Source: Acridotheres tristis (lineage: Eukaryota > Chordata > Aves > Passeriformes > Sturnidae). From it: a DNA stretch of 64,000 nt. The stretch spans positions 104,707,548 to 104,771,547 of the forward strand of contig CM072884.1 of assembly GCA_037013685.1 (NCBI GenBank). The letters run 5' to 3'. Position 1 is the stretch's first letter; every line of letters begins with the position of its first letter. Positions 50,291-61,600 of the stretch are shown piece after piece. The translations under genes and the position numbers were made by a program. The notes beneath the pieces were generated by a model. That model did not search any database and was not told the DNA's origin. It saw only the letters and a program-made list of their open reading frames with translations.

Positions 50291-52471
50291 GATAAGTCTT
50301 GTCTGTGAAATACAAGCTGCTATTCAGAGTCCCACAAATCCTTGCAAAACTACTCTCCTGTAATGTTTTCATTGCGCTGTGTACCGTCAGTCTAACAGCT
50401 GATATTTCAATATGGAATGTGTTAACCATTTACCTAACTAACATATTAGGGGATAACACGAGCATTTCAGCCTTCATGCTAAAATCATAAAAAGAAGGTG
50501 AAATATGTTAATAAAACTAATTTTAGTTATCATTGGACTATAATTTTCCTAATTTTCTGCAGACTATTTGTGTACTCATTTAGATTCAACTAACGGTAAA
50601 AAAATATTTTCTTTCTTCCCTGTTATACACAGATATTGAAGTTCACATTTAACAGCCCATCAGTGTAGACTGTTTCAACTGCACTATTAGCCAGTAGAAA
50701 ACTCCCTGTAACACTAAGTCCCACCTTTACACTTTATGTGCTACTCAATCTAGAGTGAATCAGTTTGCAGAGGTGTTACTGGCACATTACACTTGCTTTA
50801 AATATTCTTTACCAGAACAATGCTTATACTATTCTGATGAATCTGTCTAAAATGAAACATTTTTATCTGTTATAGCTAAAGATATACACATTATATACAA
50901 TAAAAACGAAACTTTATGTGTCTAGGAAGATGGCAAATTTGGCCTTTGCCATTTTAGGAATAACGTTGAATAACATATGGTATATGCTTTATCATACAGT
51001 CTTTCTCAGACCATAGTAGTGTACACATTTATTTCTCCTTGCTGACAATGAAAATACTATTTTTTAGTGGCTCTAGTCTTTTGGCACTGTCACAGCAATT
51101 TGAGGTTAGAAGTAAAACTGCCAGGAAGATGCCAGATGAACCATAGAGGTGATGACCTCATTTGGAAAAAAAAAAATAAAATAAAAAAAAGTATATATCT
51201 ATTTGGCATATAGTTTAAATAGCACAGTTTATTTCAAGTAGTACCTTTTTTTAGTGAGATTGGGTGAAGAGGAACATCTCAATGCCCTCCAAGATCATAG
51301 GACCCATTAAAACAAATAAAACGGGTAATAAAGGCCAAGCAGGAGAAAGGTAAAGGACACCAAGGTAAAGGACATGGTTCACAACTATATCTCTTGAGTG
51401 TATTTTTTTTTTTTCTGCAAACATTGTATCTATTTAAATGTTAAGGAGTTCACATTCCAAATTGCATTACCAATTATGAGGCGTTAAATTGGCCTGTATA
51501 GGTTTTTCAGCTCCTATTGACCTCATCAAACAGCTGTGATTTCTAAGCAATCAGTCTCTAATGAGTTTAGAAACAATAAAGAGAAGTTAAAATACCAGAT
51601 GTATTTCATTTATCTGTAAAACAAAAAATAATTCTCTTAAGATGTACATCTTGAAAACTTTAATATGTACAAAATGTTCCTTGGTTTTGCATTTTTGGCT
51701 AATGCATGGAGGAATCATCCTTTAGTAACTGAAAAGGAAAAACAATACTTATGCTCTGCCCATGTCTTTTTAATATAGTTAGTGCCTTATCAGCCCTCAA
51801 ACACACTCCTGTGAACAGCTCTATAAAACTACCTAAAATGCTAGAATACCTTAGCTCTCTTTCAATCTTGTCTTGGTTTTATTGTCTTATAATGTAAACA
51901 TCTGTAACACACTGAAAATTATATTGCAATTTTTAAAAACCAGGTAAAACTAGCGCACCTAATGAAAGCAACCTCTCAGAGAAAGAGCCAAAATGCACAA
52001 TGTAGATATTAATTGCAAGGGAAAAAATGCTATACACCCATCACAAAGTTTACAATAAAGTTTACAGTATATCTAGACTATTCTACCTTAAATAAAATTT
52101 TTGTCAGTACTTGTTAAGGCTAGTTAAGATCACCAAAATAAATAGATAAGTAAATAAATAAGTGACTATATTAAAGACTGAAATACATTAATTGAATGGT
52201 AGAATACAGGCTCATTGAAATGGTTATGAACAGAAGATAAATCTTAGCTGCAAATTTAGTGTTTAAAGTATTTAGCATTTAAGGACAGTCAGTCCATCAC
52301 CTTTCCTGTGCACAAAAGTAATTGAAAGCAGAAGAGCCTTTACAAAAGACATTTTAAATGGTTTATTTGTTTATGTTTGATGACTGTTTAAGTAAGCAGG
52401 AAACCAGATAACCTCTCTACAAACAATTCATTATGTAGCTGCTGCAGTACCACAGCACTATTTCAGGAATC

Positions 52472-52542
52472 ATATTGCACACACATTTCATGTGCACTTA
52501 ACAATCCCTTTTCTGTCCTATGCAGAAATATTGCACACACAT
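52472..52542 (+). repeat. 15-bp perfect direct repeat, 56-base period
   Basis: ATATTGCACACACAT occurs at 52472-52486 and again at 52528-52542. Both copies sit in non-repeat AT-rich sequence. TTGCACAC resembles a relaxed C/EBP-type half site. The match may be chance or a pair of binding sites. Confidence 0.8.
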
Positions 52543-55500
52543 ATTAAATATACATTTGTCGTTCCTTTTGACTGTAGTGTACTAGGACCAAATGTAAAGA
52601 AACTTCCTTGCAAAAAGATACAAGAGCTAATCGCAATTTTGATTTACACTACACCCTAAAGTAGTTTTACTTTCCCCCTGACATTTTGCAGCCTTTCAGC
52701 AGAGCTAACACATCCCATCTCCCCAATCACAGGTCTTTCAGAAAACCAGAGGACTATGCCCTAGAAAACAAAAGTCCCTAAAATGACCCCACTGATTGCA
52801 GCTATCAGAGATAAAATGGTTTCTAAGTTATCTAAGCTTGAGTGTGTGGAGAACATACTTTGACTTAGCAAATGAATAGGAATTCAACAGAGACATGTGT
52901 CTGTATTTGTCATGAACTCTCCTACAAGAGTCAGAAGGCTACATATTTAAACAGATGTAGATAATCCACAGCAGATCCCAGACAATACGGAAAACATTTA
53001 TTCTGAATGTGAAAATAAGAACATCAGTGCAGAGGGTCCATATTCAGAGCATTTTGTGGGCAGACAAATCCTGTAAGAGTTTCCTCATTGCTCTTGGATC
53101 TAGAACATCTCTGTATGAGTGACCTTGCCCTGATTACTGATACTTATGTTTGTGACCATCCTGGAGATTATATTCTGGGCATTTAAGTCTGTAGTGTGAT
53201 TTGCGTAACCAAAACCAGGAGAAGTCAGGAAAGCTCTCAGGAAAAAGACTGGTTTAAGTTAAAAGCAGTGAATGTTACTAGATGAGATTCACAGATCTAT
53301 CAGCTTTCAAATTTTTTGATTCACTGTACTGCTGAGCCTGATATCTTTTGGTCAGACCGGTATTGTAATAGGAATGCAGAAGAAAAAATAATTTCAACAG
53401 CATTAAAAGGATTGTATCTCAAAGACAGTGTTCTTTCTTTTTGCAAAAACAGCACAGAAAGGGGCAGTCAGAAGAGGCACTTTATAGACAGGTATTTCAT
53501 TTGTCTAGGTTATTTCTAGGAGGTATTAAGAATCCACAGGTAAAGGTGACATAGTGGATCTAAAAAGGGCTCTGTTCCATTACCAATTCTCTATTCTTAC
53601 TGCTAAAATTGCCGCCATTTTGGCTTTAAGCACTCCTGTCATTCCTACACCAAAGACTCTTGAAAACAGAAACTGCGTAAAAGATTCAGTCACACCTGAA
53701 GTTGGCATAGATTATAGGCTATTGTAGCATGTAGAATAATGGTAATATCACCATTAAGAATTCTACAACCCTCAGGGCTCATGGTATTCTTTATGCTTTT
53801 TGAACTTAAGTTTGTGTTTTCTGCTTCCCATAACTGTGAGAGAATTCAGGAGCTAACATTGTTAGGGAAAAAGGCCCTGCTGCTGCAGTACACAATCAAG
53901 TACTGCAAGTATTACAAGGACACAACTAAGAATAAAAAAAATTAAATTAAGTGCAAAAGAATGAAAAAGATAACCTTCAGTTAGCCCTGAAAAGGTGAAC
54001 ACCCCCTCACAGCACTGGTCCCTGTTCAGCATTGTATAACACATCTGCAGGAGGTAGCGATTCCCCATCCCTCCCTCCCATGTGTGCCAAACAAACTCAG
54101 GAGGCAAGCTCCTTTTTATTGGCTTTCTTACAGACTGGTTACCTACTGTGAAGTAGATATTTCCAGTTTCCAGCTATTAGGCAAGAAAAGGTCTAGTTAT
54201 AATCCATTATAAGCTTTCCTGACAATGCAGGTTTTTCTCAACCTTGAGCAGGAGGTGCTGTAGAGGAGCAGGATTTACTATGAACTCCTGATTTACCCGC
54301 CTCCACTCCTGTTTCCATCTTGATAATTTTAAGTGACTTTTGTGAAGAGGAAAGTCAACAAGACTAAACCTTAGGCATTGTACACTCCCCTTTAAAACTG
54401 CATAAATATCTACCAGCTAGATCAGGTCATCCAGATCACCTTAGAGACTTTCTAGATACCATAAAAAAGTGTGCTTAAATAACATGAACTTTTGCTTTGT
54501 ACCATTTGTGAAGAGCTGTTCTATGGTTTTGCTATGCTATGTGTCCCTAGGGTGGAAGTCCTTGCGTAGTGAGATATTCTGTGGGTGCTCATGAAGTTGA
54601 AATAAGTCAAAAGACTCAAAAACTCTCACGGGTTAACTCTCTTGTTGAGTCACTCACTCAAAAGTACAATTTGTTTTGTTGGTTTCACCTTTCATTTTCC
54701 TTTTTAAATAACAAAGGTTTGAAGTAAGCTGACTTTTATTACTGTCAGGGAAAATATCTTAGAGTACAGGTACCTATTTTTTAAAAAAGTTATATTAAAG
54801 AGAGTATAGTAAGGTATATTAGTATAACCTGCCCATAAAATGTTATTAACGAAGTTCTAAAGAGATGGAGATGTAAGAAATTCCTTAACACTGACAACAT
54901 CAAAGTTGAACACACAAAGGAGTAGAAACTGCTCTTTCACCTATAAAAAACCCACTGCCTGTAGCTGCTAGGGCACCTGCTGTGCTCTCAGCACTGTAGA
55001 TCTTTCTGCCAATATACTGCCTGCTTCTTCTGATGTGGCTGCCATCCCCTGTCTTCAGCTCCTGGCATCTGTACAGATTACTTCTGGATACAGTAGTGAG
55101 TTTATCTCTAAAATTTGCTTTGACTAGCACATCTGAAAAATGAAACTGCAATGTTGTACAATGCTTTTTCTTTCGAGGCAAATTAATTAATTTGCCAGAA
55201 GCCTGTGTATTGGAGTCTTACAGATGCAAAGGGCACAAGGAGGCAGGGACATGTTCTCTCTGTTGGTATCACCAATACTGATCACCTGCCTTTTTGGCTG
55301 AAAAGGTGACTGTTCACCTGACATCTACAAGGGAGGAGGAGTGCACACAGAATTCTCGTTCTGCAATTCACATCATCACATCTCAGCCAATTGGATTGGG
55401 CCACACAGGACACCAGATATGAGATTTTATAGATGAATGAATTTTTAGTAAAGGATTTATTAAAATATGGCAATTTTCCACGACAATAATTGCTTTATTC

Positions 55501-56912
55501 TCATCATTCAACAAACATAAAAAAGCTTCATTTTTTATCTTCAAATTATAAAAAATGTCAATAATTGTTTTGCTGCTTAGTATTTTTAGACCAACTGCCA
55601 TATATCTTGAAAAAAATTATGAGGTGCATTACAGGAAGGTTGTCAGCTACATTAAACACTGTGAATAGTTTCAGTAGCTCTAATATATAAATTTACATAT
55701 ATCATCCTACCACGGAAAAGCTCATTTTAAAACTAATATTTGATTTTGCTCCTTCTTCACATCTTGTGGTTCCATTCAAGATGAAATTTAGCATGAGAAA
55801 TTGTCCTGTGATGAAAAAGAACATCACTCAAAGTGTGTGCACGAGTTAGAAAGACGAATTTATTCTACTTCAAAGAAATGCATGTTCTATTTAGATTTGT
55901 ATTTTGTCACACTGGGTTTAGATCTTAAGTATTCATTTCGATTATGTATTATTTCACTGATTTATTCCCTCATTAATTCAATCCTATAGTAATGTGATCA
56001 ATTTCAATGGATATATTTAAACTGTTACATACATCTTATCTTTTTGTGCCACACCAAATTCCTCCATCAAAATAGTTAATTAAGGAAGGAAATAAAATTT
56101 TTCTTAATCTCACACTAATGCATAATTTTTTTCCTTGAAAAAAATAAAACTTAATTATGAAAATACATCCATGAATTATATGAAGACATGTAAGTAATAT
56201 TAGAAATGAGCATAGCAAATGAAAAGTTGACACAGTATTCATGTTTGATTTAATGCATCAAAAGTGAAGCAAGAGTGTGTCTAGAGAGCTCACAGGTCAT
56301 ATCAACCGACAGATATGTAATACCCAAATGAGTGCTGATAAGAAGATAAAATGAGATATATCTGTTTTTCTACCTAATGTTTTGTGAAGTCTGTTTGTAC
56401 GTATTCATTTTGGTGTCTCAGTTACAAACGTGGTGCAATACAAAACCACTTGAGAACTCCAAATTTTTTCTCCTCGACAAGATTTTTTTTCTGAGACTTA
56501 GTGCAGAATCATTTATTCTACTCCTGATTTTCAAAGAATATGAAGGAGTCAAGTTCTCTTATCTCAGTGGAATTGATGATCCCTTAGCCCCTTGCTTCTT
56601 GGATGACTTTGAAAATCCTACATCCTTTCCCTGATTATCAGTCTATTGAAGAGAACATAAAATTTACTTATCTGGGGTATCCAATATGAAAAATGTGCAC
56701 GCATTGCTGAAAGATGATGGTGATGTGAATATGATCAAAGGGAAGCATGGGGTTAGATTCAGGAATAAGGCAGTGATAATTTAACTGCCTTCAGCAGAGG
56801 TAAGAGTGATTAAACAAACCCTGCTTTTTTATTAGTAAAAAAGGAGGAGAAAACAAGGCTTACAGTAAATACAGTGTCATTCAAATTACAGACATTTAAG
56901 TCGATGACAAAT

Positions 56913-57003
56913 TCCTTTCTTTTTTCTTTTAAATTTTTTTTATTTTTCCTTTTTATCTTTTTTTTTTTTTTTTTTTTAACCTTTTCTTTCTTCTATTTAT
57001 TTT
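56913..57003. repeat. T-rich polypyrimidine tract
   Basis: About 90 bases of T with scattered C, including a run of 20 T at 56958-56977. It gives a spurious plus-strand Phe-rich frame. Confidence 0.9.
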
Positions 57004-57173
57004 CTGACCCACTCACCAGCATTGGCAACGAGACAGTAAAAGCAGCTACAGCATCTCCACATTTTCAGGAGCAAAAAGGACTATCATGTTCTATTTGTGT
57101 CATACCTGTGGCCAGTGTGACAGGCTGGAATATTACAAGGATAGGTCATCACTGAAAAGTGGCATTTTATTTC

Positions 57174-57245
57174 ACAAAAAAACCCAAAAACCCAACAACA
57201 ACAACAACAACAACAACAAAAAAAAACAAACAAACAAAAAAACCC
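57174..57245. repeat. A-rich tract with CAA trinucleotide repeat
   Basis: CAA units at about 57194-57219 flanked by A runs and CAAA units. It produces Asn-, Gln- or Thr-rich spurious frames. Confidence 0.9.
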
Positions 57246-58474
57246 CACCAAACCTCATACAAAAAAGACAGTCCATACTTAGTAAGTCCTACTTCTGTTC
57301 TCAGTCTAAGTAACTTATATATTGATGACAGAGAATTCCGTGCATAGCTTATGCAAACTACTTTTTAAACAATTGAAAATATCTATGATTGACAAGATTT
57401 AAAGCTACCAATTAAAAACACCCCAAAGACATTTGCCAATGTGTTTACAGTTATTCAATATAGATTTCTAATACTACCATCACCATCAGTTTCTACATTT
57501 GGAATCTTTTTTGCCTCCTTCTAATGAAATAAATATCAGATACATTTTTCTTTTTCCCCAGAAATGGAAATAAAATACAGAGGATATTCTAGAAATTTAT
57601 TAGCAAAGTCATCTAATTGTTTAGTTGTTGTTTGTCTCTATTACTTGTCAAAGCTTAGAATTGGGCTTGAGAAGGTATATGTCTAAAAAAACTAAATAAA
57701 ATCATTGTGCATAGTGTTAATATTATGAAGTTGAATAAAAAATAGCATCACAATTGAATAAATTAATTGTTGGAGGCTTGAATATAAGTCATAATAGGGA
57801 TAGAATACTGCCACAGTTTGGCTAGATTATACAGTTGCAGATAATAGACAGTTTTATCCATCTTAGGAAAGCTGCAGAAGGATCACTGAGTGTCAAACAT
57901 AAACTTGACATTGTATTGCTTATACTGCTATGTCAGAAAATGATACATCACAGTTATAAATTAATTAGTGTGAATAAAACCTTATGTCCTATTTGCATTT
58001 TGAAAGCAATATTGAAACATTAACTCCTAAATCCTCAAAATACCCTAGAAAGATTGTTAGGTAGAACAGATAATGGAATTGCAATAAAAAGGAGGAAATT
58101 AAATTCACATTTATAGAAAAAAAACTATATAAAACTGAGTTAGGTTAAATATTTTCCATGTTTCTTGTGTATATGCAGTTCATAAGGATACAATGAAAAG
58201 CTTTCATTAGATCAAAACAGCAAAAGAAGAAACTGGATGGCTATATAAATTCCAAATACTTTGGGACCTGCTTTTACTGAAAATAAATTCATAGTCTTTA
58301 CATGTAGAATTAAAAACATCAATGAAGATGATAAAATTAAACTTAAAATTTACTTATGATTCAGTTTAAGATCTCTGTTCTTTTGGACTAAAACATTGCT
58401 GTTTCATACCTTTATGTCTTGGGCAGACTTTTTTTAATGACAGCTAGTTATTTAATCTAATAAGGGTTAAAAAA

Positions 58475-58650
58475 CCCCCCCCCCCCCCCTCCCAAACAAA
58501 AAAAAAAAAAAAAAAAAACCTCAAAAAAAAACCCCCCACACCAGGACTGCCGCTCCCTTTTATGCATGGCCCCATTTATTCACCGCCCCTCGCTGCCCCC
58601 CCAAACTACCCCAACTTCCGGCGTTTTTGTCCTCCCTTATTCCCGTTTTT
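58475..58650. other. Anomalous poly-C / poly-A and C-rich block, probably low-quality sequence
   Basis: Fifteen C in a row (58475-58489), then about 21 A (58498-58518), then CTCAAAAAAAAACCCCCC, then about 130 bases rich in C and T with very little G (CCGCCCCTCGCTGCCCCCCC near 58582) and several CpGs. It returns abruptly to normal AT-rich text at about 58650. The composition matches neither side. I see no gene, repeat family or promoter signal in it. It reads like consensus built from poor base calls next to a homopolymer, although a genuine low-complexity locus remains possible. Confidence 0.6.
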
Positions 58651-61600
58651 TTATAATTACAATGTACTTCAAACCTTATTAAATTAATATTTTCAAAATT
58701 TGTATGCTATTTTTTATGACTGCACTACACAGTTATTAGAACTTAGCTCTATCATTTAATACCCTTTAGAAGGAAAACTATGAGCAATCTAAAGTCCATG
58801 TCAAGTATGTATCACACATAGCCAAGCTTTCATCTGTGCAAGTATCAAAGTGTCATGCTCTCAAACATAGAGCAGAAGCACAAAGATCTCTGACCTCAGT
58901 CCATGCAGTGAGCAGATCTTTAGACATTTGCAACTTACAGAATGTATCAAACAGCAAGTTCAACAGATCTCCAATCAGGAGGGAAATAGCTGTTTAAATT
59001 TGAGTATGTGTAAAAAAAGTGCATTCCTTAAACTGATTATCTTCTCTCTTTATTTATTTATTAAATTTTTACTTTTAAATTGCTCATCAGGGCACCTCAC
59101 ATTACATAAATATAACCAGGTTTATAAAAATAGAGTGTTTCTTTCAAAATAACAACAAAGAAAGGTAAAGTCTGTTTCTATTCTCAAGTTTGGTTTGGAT
59201 GAAACACTCACTAGGACTGAGCCAGACATGATTGTTGGGAGACCTTTTCTCCTCAAAACCAGATATTATAAAAAAGGACAGGAAGCATGAAATAAAACAG
59301 GTATCAGTGTAAGTTGCTGTTGCAGACTATAAAAATAAATACTATAAAAGCACGTTTAACATTAGAATTTAAAAAAATTGAAAGAAGGAAAATTATAATA
59401 CTTGCATTCTGCCTTGTTTCTTCTTACTTCTTGCCTGTCTTTATAGCTTATTCCTGAATCTATTTGACCTGGAGTAAAGATCTCCTGCAGAAAACTTATG
59501 AATCATTCATTTAAATGGATAGTTCCCAACAACCAGAAATAATAAAATTTATTTGCAGACCTCCAGCCTAGGGTCTATGAGCAAAAAAAGAAAATGCATC
59601 TTTAGCCATTCAAGTTGAAGCTGGCTTCAACAAGCATAGACCTTTATAAACTAGAGATATCTGAAGAGATAAAGTTCAATAAATTGTATTTAATAATTAG
59701 ACTGGATTAGGCAAAATATTTATCATCCAATGTCAAAAGGGTCACCTATGATCCTATGGAAGGATCTTTCTGATCTTCAGATAGGAATATAGCAATTTCC
59801 AACTGACATGATTAATTTAAGAAAGAAGAAATCCTGGACACAAACCCACTTGTAATTCAGTTTGTGCCATGTTATTCAAGTTCTTATATTCCACACCCTT
59901 TCTGCAGGTAGTACCAACTGAAGTATGCAGTTTTGAACAGAACCAGAAAATCGCTCCCTCACTGGGAATAGGGAGACTGTGGCCTATGCAACTATTAAAA
60001 TAAAAAAGAAAATTAAAAGGAAAAATAAACCTAAAAATTTTATATTATAATATTACTCGAATAGTGCAGTGATACTGAAAAAAAGGCAAAAAGCAATAGT
60101 TTTCTCAGTAGTACCAATTCCCTGAACAAATTCTTATAACAATTTTCTATTTTAATTGGAAAAGCAGGAGATTATACAAATAGACCTTTGTCATTCTGAG
60201 TAAGTTTGGCTGAGAAGTAAAAATAGAGTCCAAATTTATCTCTGAGGTTTTATATGCACGTATAATTGTTGAAAATATGTTAGACTACGTTGGTTTTCAC
60301 AACCATAAAATTTGGTGAAGTGAGAATTTCATACTTGTATTCACTCTATCATGGGCACAATCAGGTTCTGCCAATACTTTTCAAAATGAGACGTTTAAAG
60401 TTGTAGTCATCATTCTTACTATCAAGTTTCTTGGCAACTGAGTATCTGTGCTTCCATTAAACCCAAGATGCTTCAGGAACTGTATTACACTTTATTCTTT
60501 TCTTTGGCTCTCTAAATAGATACCTAATGATAAACATTGGCTGAAGGAAAAGAGAAAAAAACTTTTTCTTCTTTTTGATTTCCATTAAGGTCAATAATTT
60601 ACTACTACTATCACTTCAGGCCTGTCCTATAAGTCTTTTAGAAAATATTATAACAAACAAGGCTGTTTAAAAAGAAAAAAAAAAAGAAAAACATAATCAT
60701 CCATCTGTCAAAGTTTAGAATTGATTGAAGATGATAGAATAGAAATACATGAAGACTAGTTTTTACCATCAGTATTTTTGTCAAAGTCCTGTTTTACCTA
60801 GCCCTGATTATTTGACACTCTAACACAAGACATGGAGACACGCTGACCAAAAATAATATTTCATTTATAGATGGCTACTATGAACAAAAGAATTCCTGAA
60901 AATTTTGCAAAAAAATCCTCCCAAAAGTGCATTACTTATTTTCTTCAAAACAGGTAAACTCCTTGATCCAAGGCTGAAAAGTATCAGACATGGTAGAAAT
61001 AGGACTTTTCTAGAATAAAGAAAGACAAGATTAAAAAGAAAATCTGACAATGGAGTTACTGAAAGTTCACTTTAAAGATGTGTTTTCTTACCACATCGCT
61101 ACCACATTTCAAAATCACGCTTTCCTTTCCATTTAGTCTTACTTTTACAAAGGTCTATGGTTTAAAATTAGTTTTACTGCATCTCAGCATTACTGTATAA
61201 CTAGAAAATGTTTTTCAAAAAGATAAAAAATAAATGCAAGGTCCATAGACAAATCCTTAATTTTTGTTTAGAAAAAAACCACCTGAGTTCTACATTTTAT
61301 CTTGCGATCTTTTCTTGGTTTCTTACACTGAAAGAGACTATATTTGATAAACTGACCATAATAGTAATTTATGGATGCACATGGATGAGGTGCAATGATA
61401 GATGACTGTTCATATTTTACTTGTGATGCCTCACTTCACACCATTTAAATACTTTGATGTCCATTGGTAGGACACAGAACAAGTCTCTCAAAACTGCAGC
61501 CATCCAGTGCAGAATAGATTGTGGAGATCAGATTACTAGATGATTTTCTTCTAGATAGAAATTGCATGTCTTGACATCTCATTTATGAGTGCATATGCAG

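Larger units (their letters stand above)
49690..50300 (-). promoter_or_regulatory. CpG-enriched block: candidate promoter and first exon, minus strand
   Basis: This is the only non-repeat stretch of the window with clustered CpG dinucleotides: about twenty in 600 bases by eye, against roughly one per few hundred elsewhere. It includes GCGAGCGG, CACCGCACCG, GCCGG, CCCGAG, TGCGGATCGG and GCGC. GC content is well above the flanks. It contains no CR1 or LTR landmark. A CpG-enriched island of this size in an AT-rich vertebrate region is typical of a promoter. Strand is chosen from the strong minus-strand splice donor at its left side. A G-rich tract (GGGAAGGGAGGGGGGG at about 50239) could bind SP/KLF-type factors. 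No TATA box stands out near the presumed start, which fits a CpG-type promoter. The gene it would serve cannot be named. Confidence 0.5.
50301..58474. other. About 8 kb of AT-rich non-coding DNA, no gene seen
   Basis: No supported exon or named repeat. The interval contains an A-rich tract at 51164-51192, a T-rich tract at 56913-57003, a CAA tract near 57174-57245 and a 15-bp direct repeat at 52472 and 52528. A GC-richer stretch at about 54900-55330 has a 93-codon minus-strand frame with no family match. The stretch around 51430-51590 is repeat-free and rich in homeodomain-type motifs. If the CpG block is a minus-strand promoter, this interval is its upstream side. Confidence 0.5.

Noticed and set aside
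50064..50291. 75-codon plus-strand frame inside the CpG block
   Set aside because: It starts with GTG, becomes Lys/Gly/Arg-rich from the purine tract, and has no good plus-strand donor after it. The minus-strand donor is stronger.
56874..57347. Phe-rich and Asn/Thr-rich frames
   Set aside because: They come from the T-rich and CAA tracts and show no domain or splice context.
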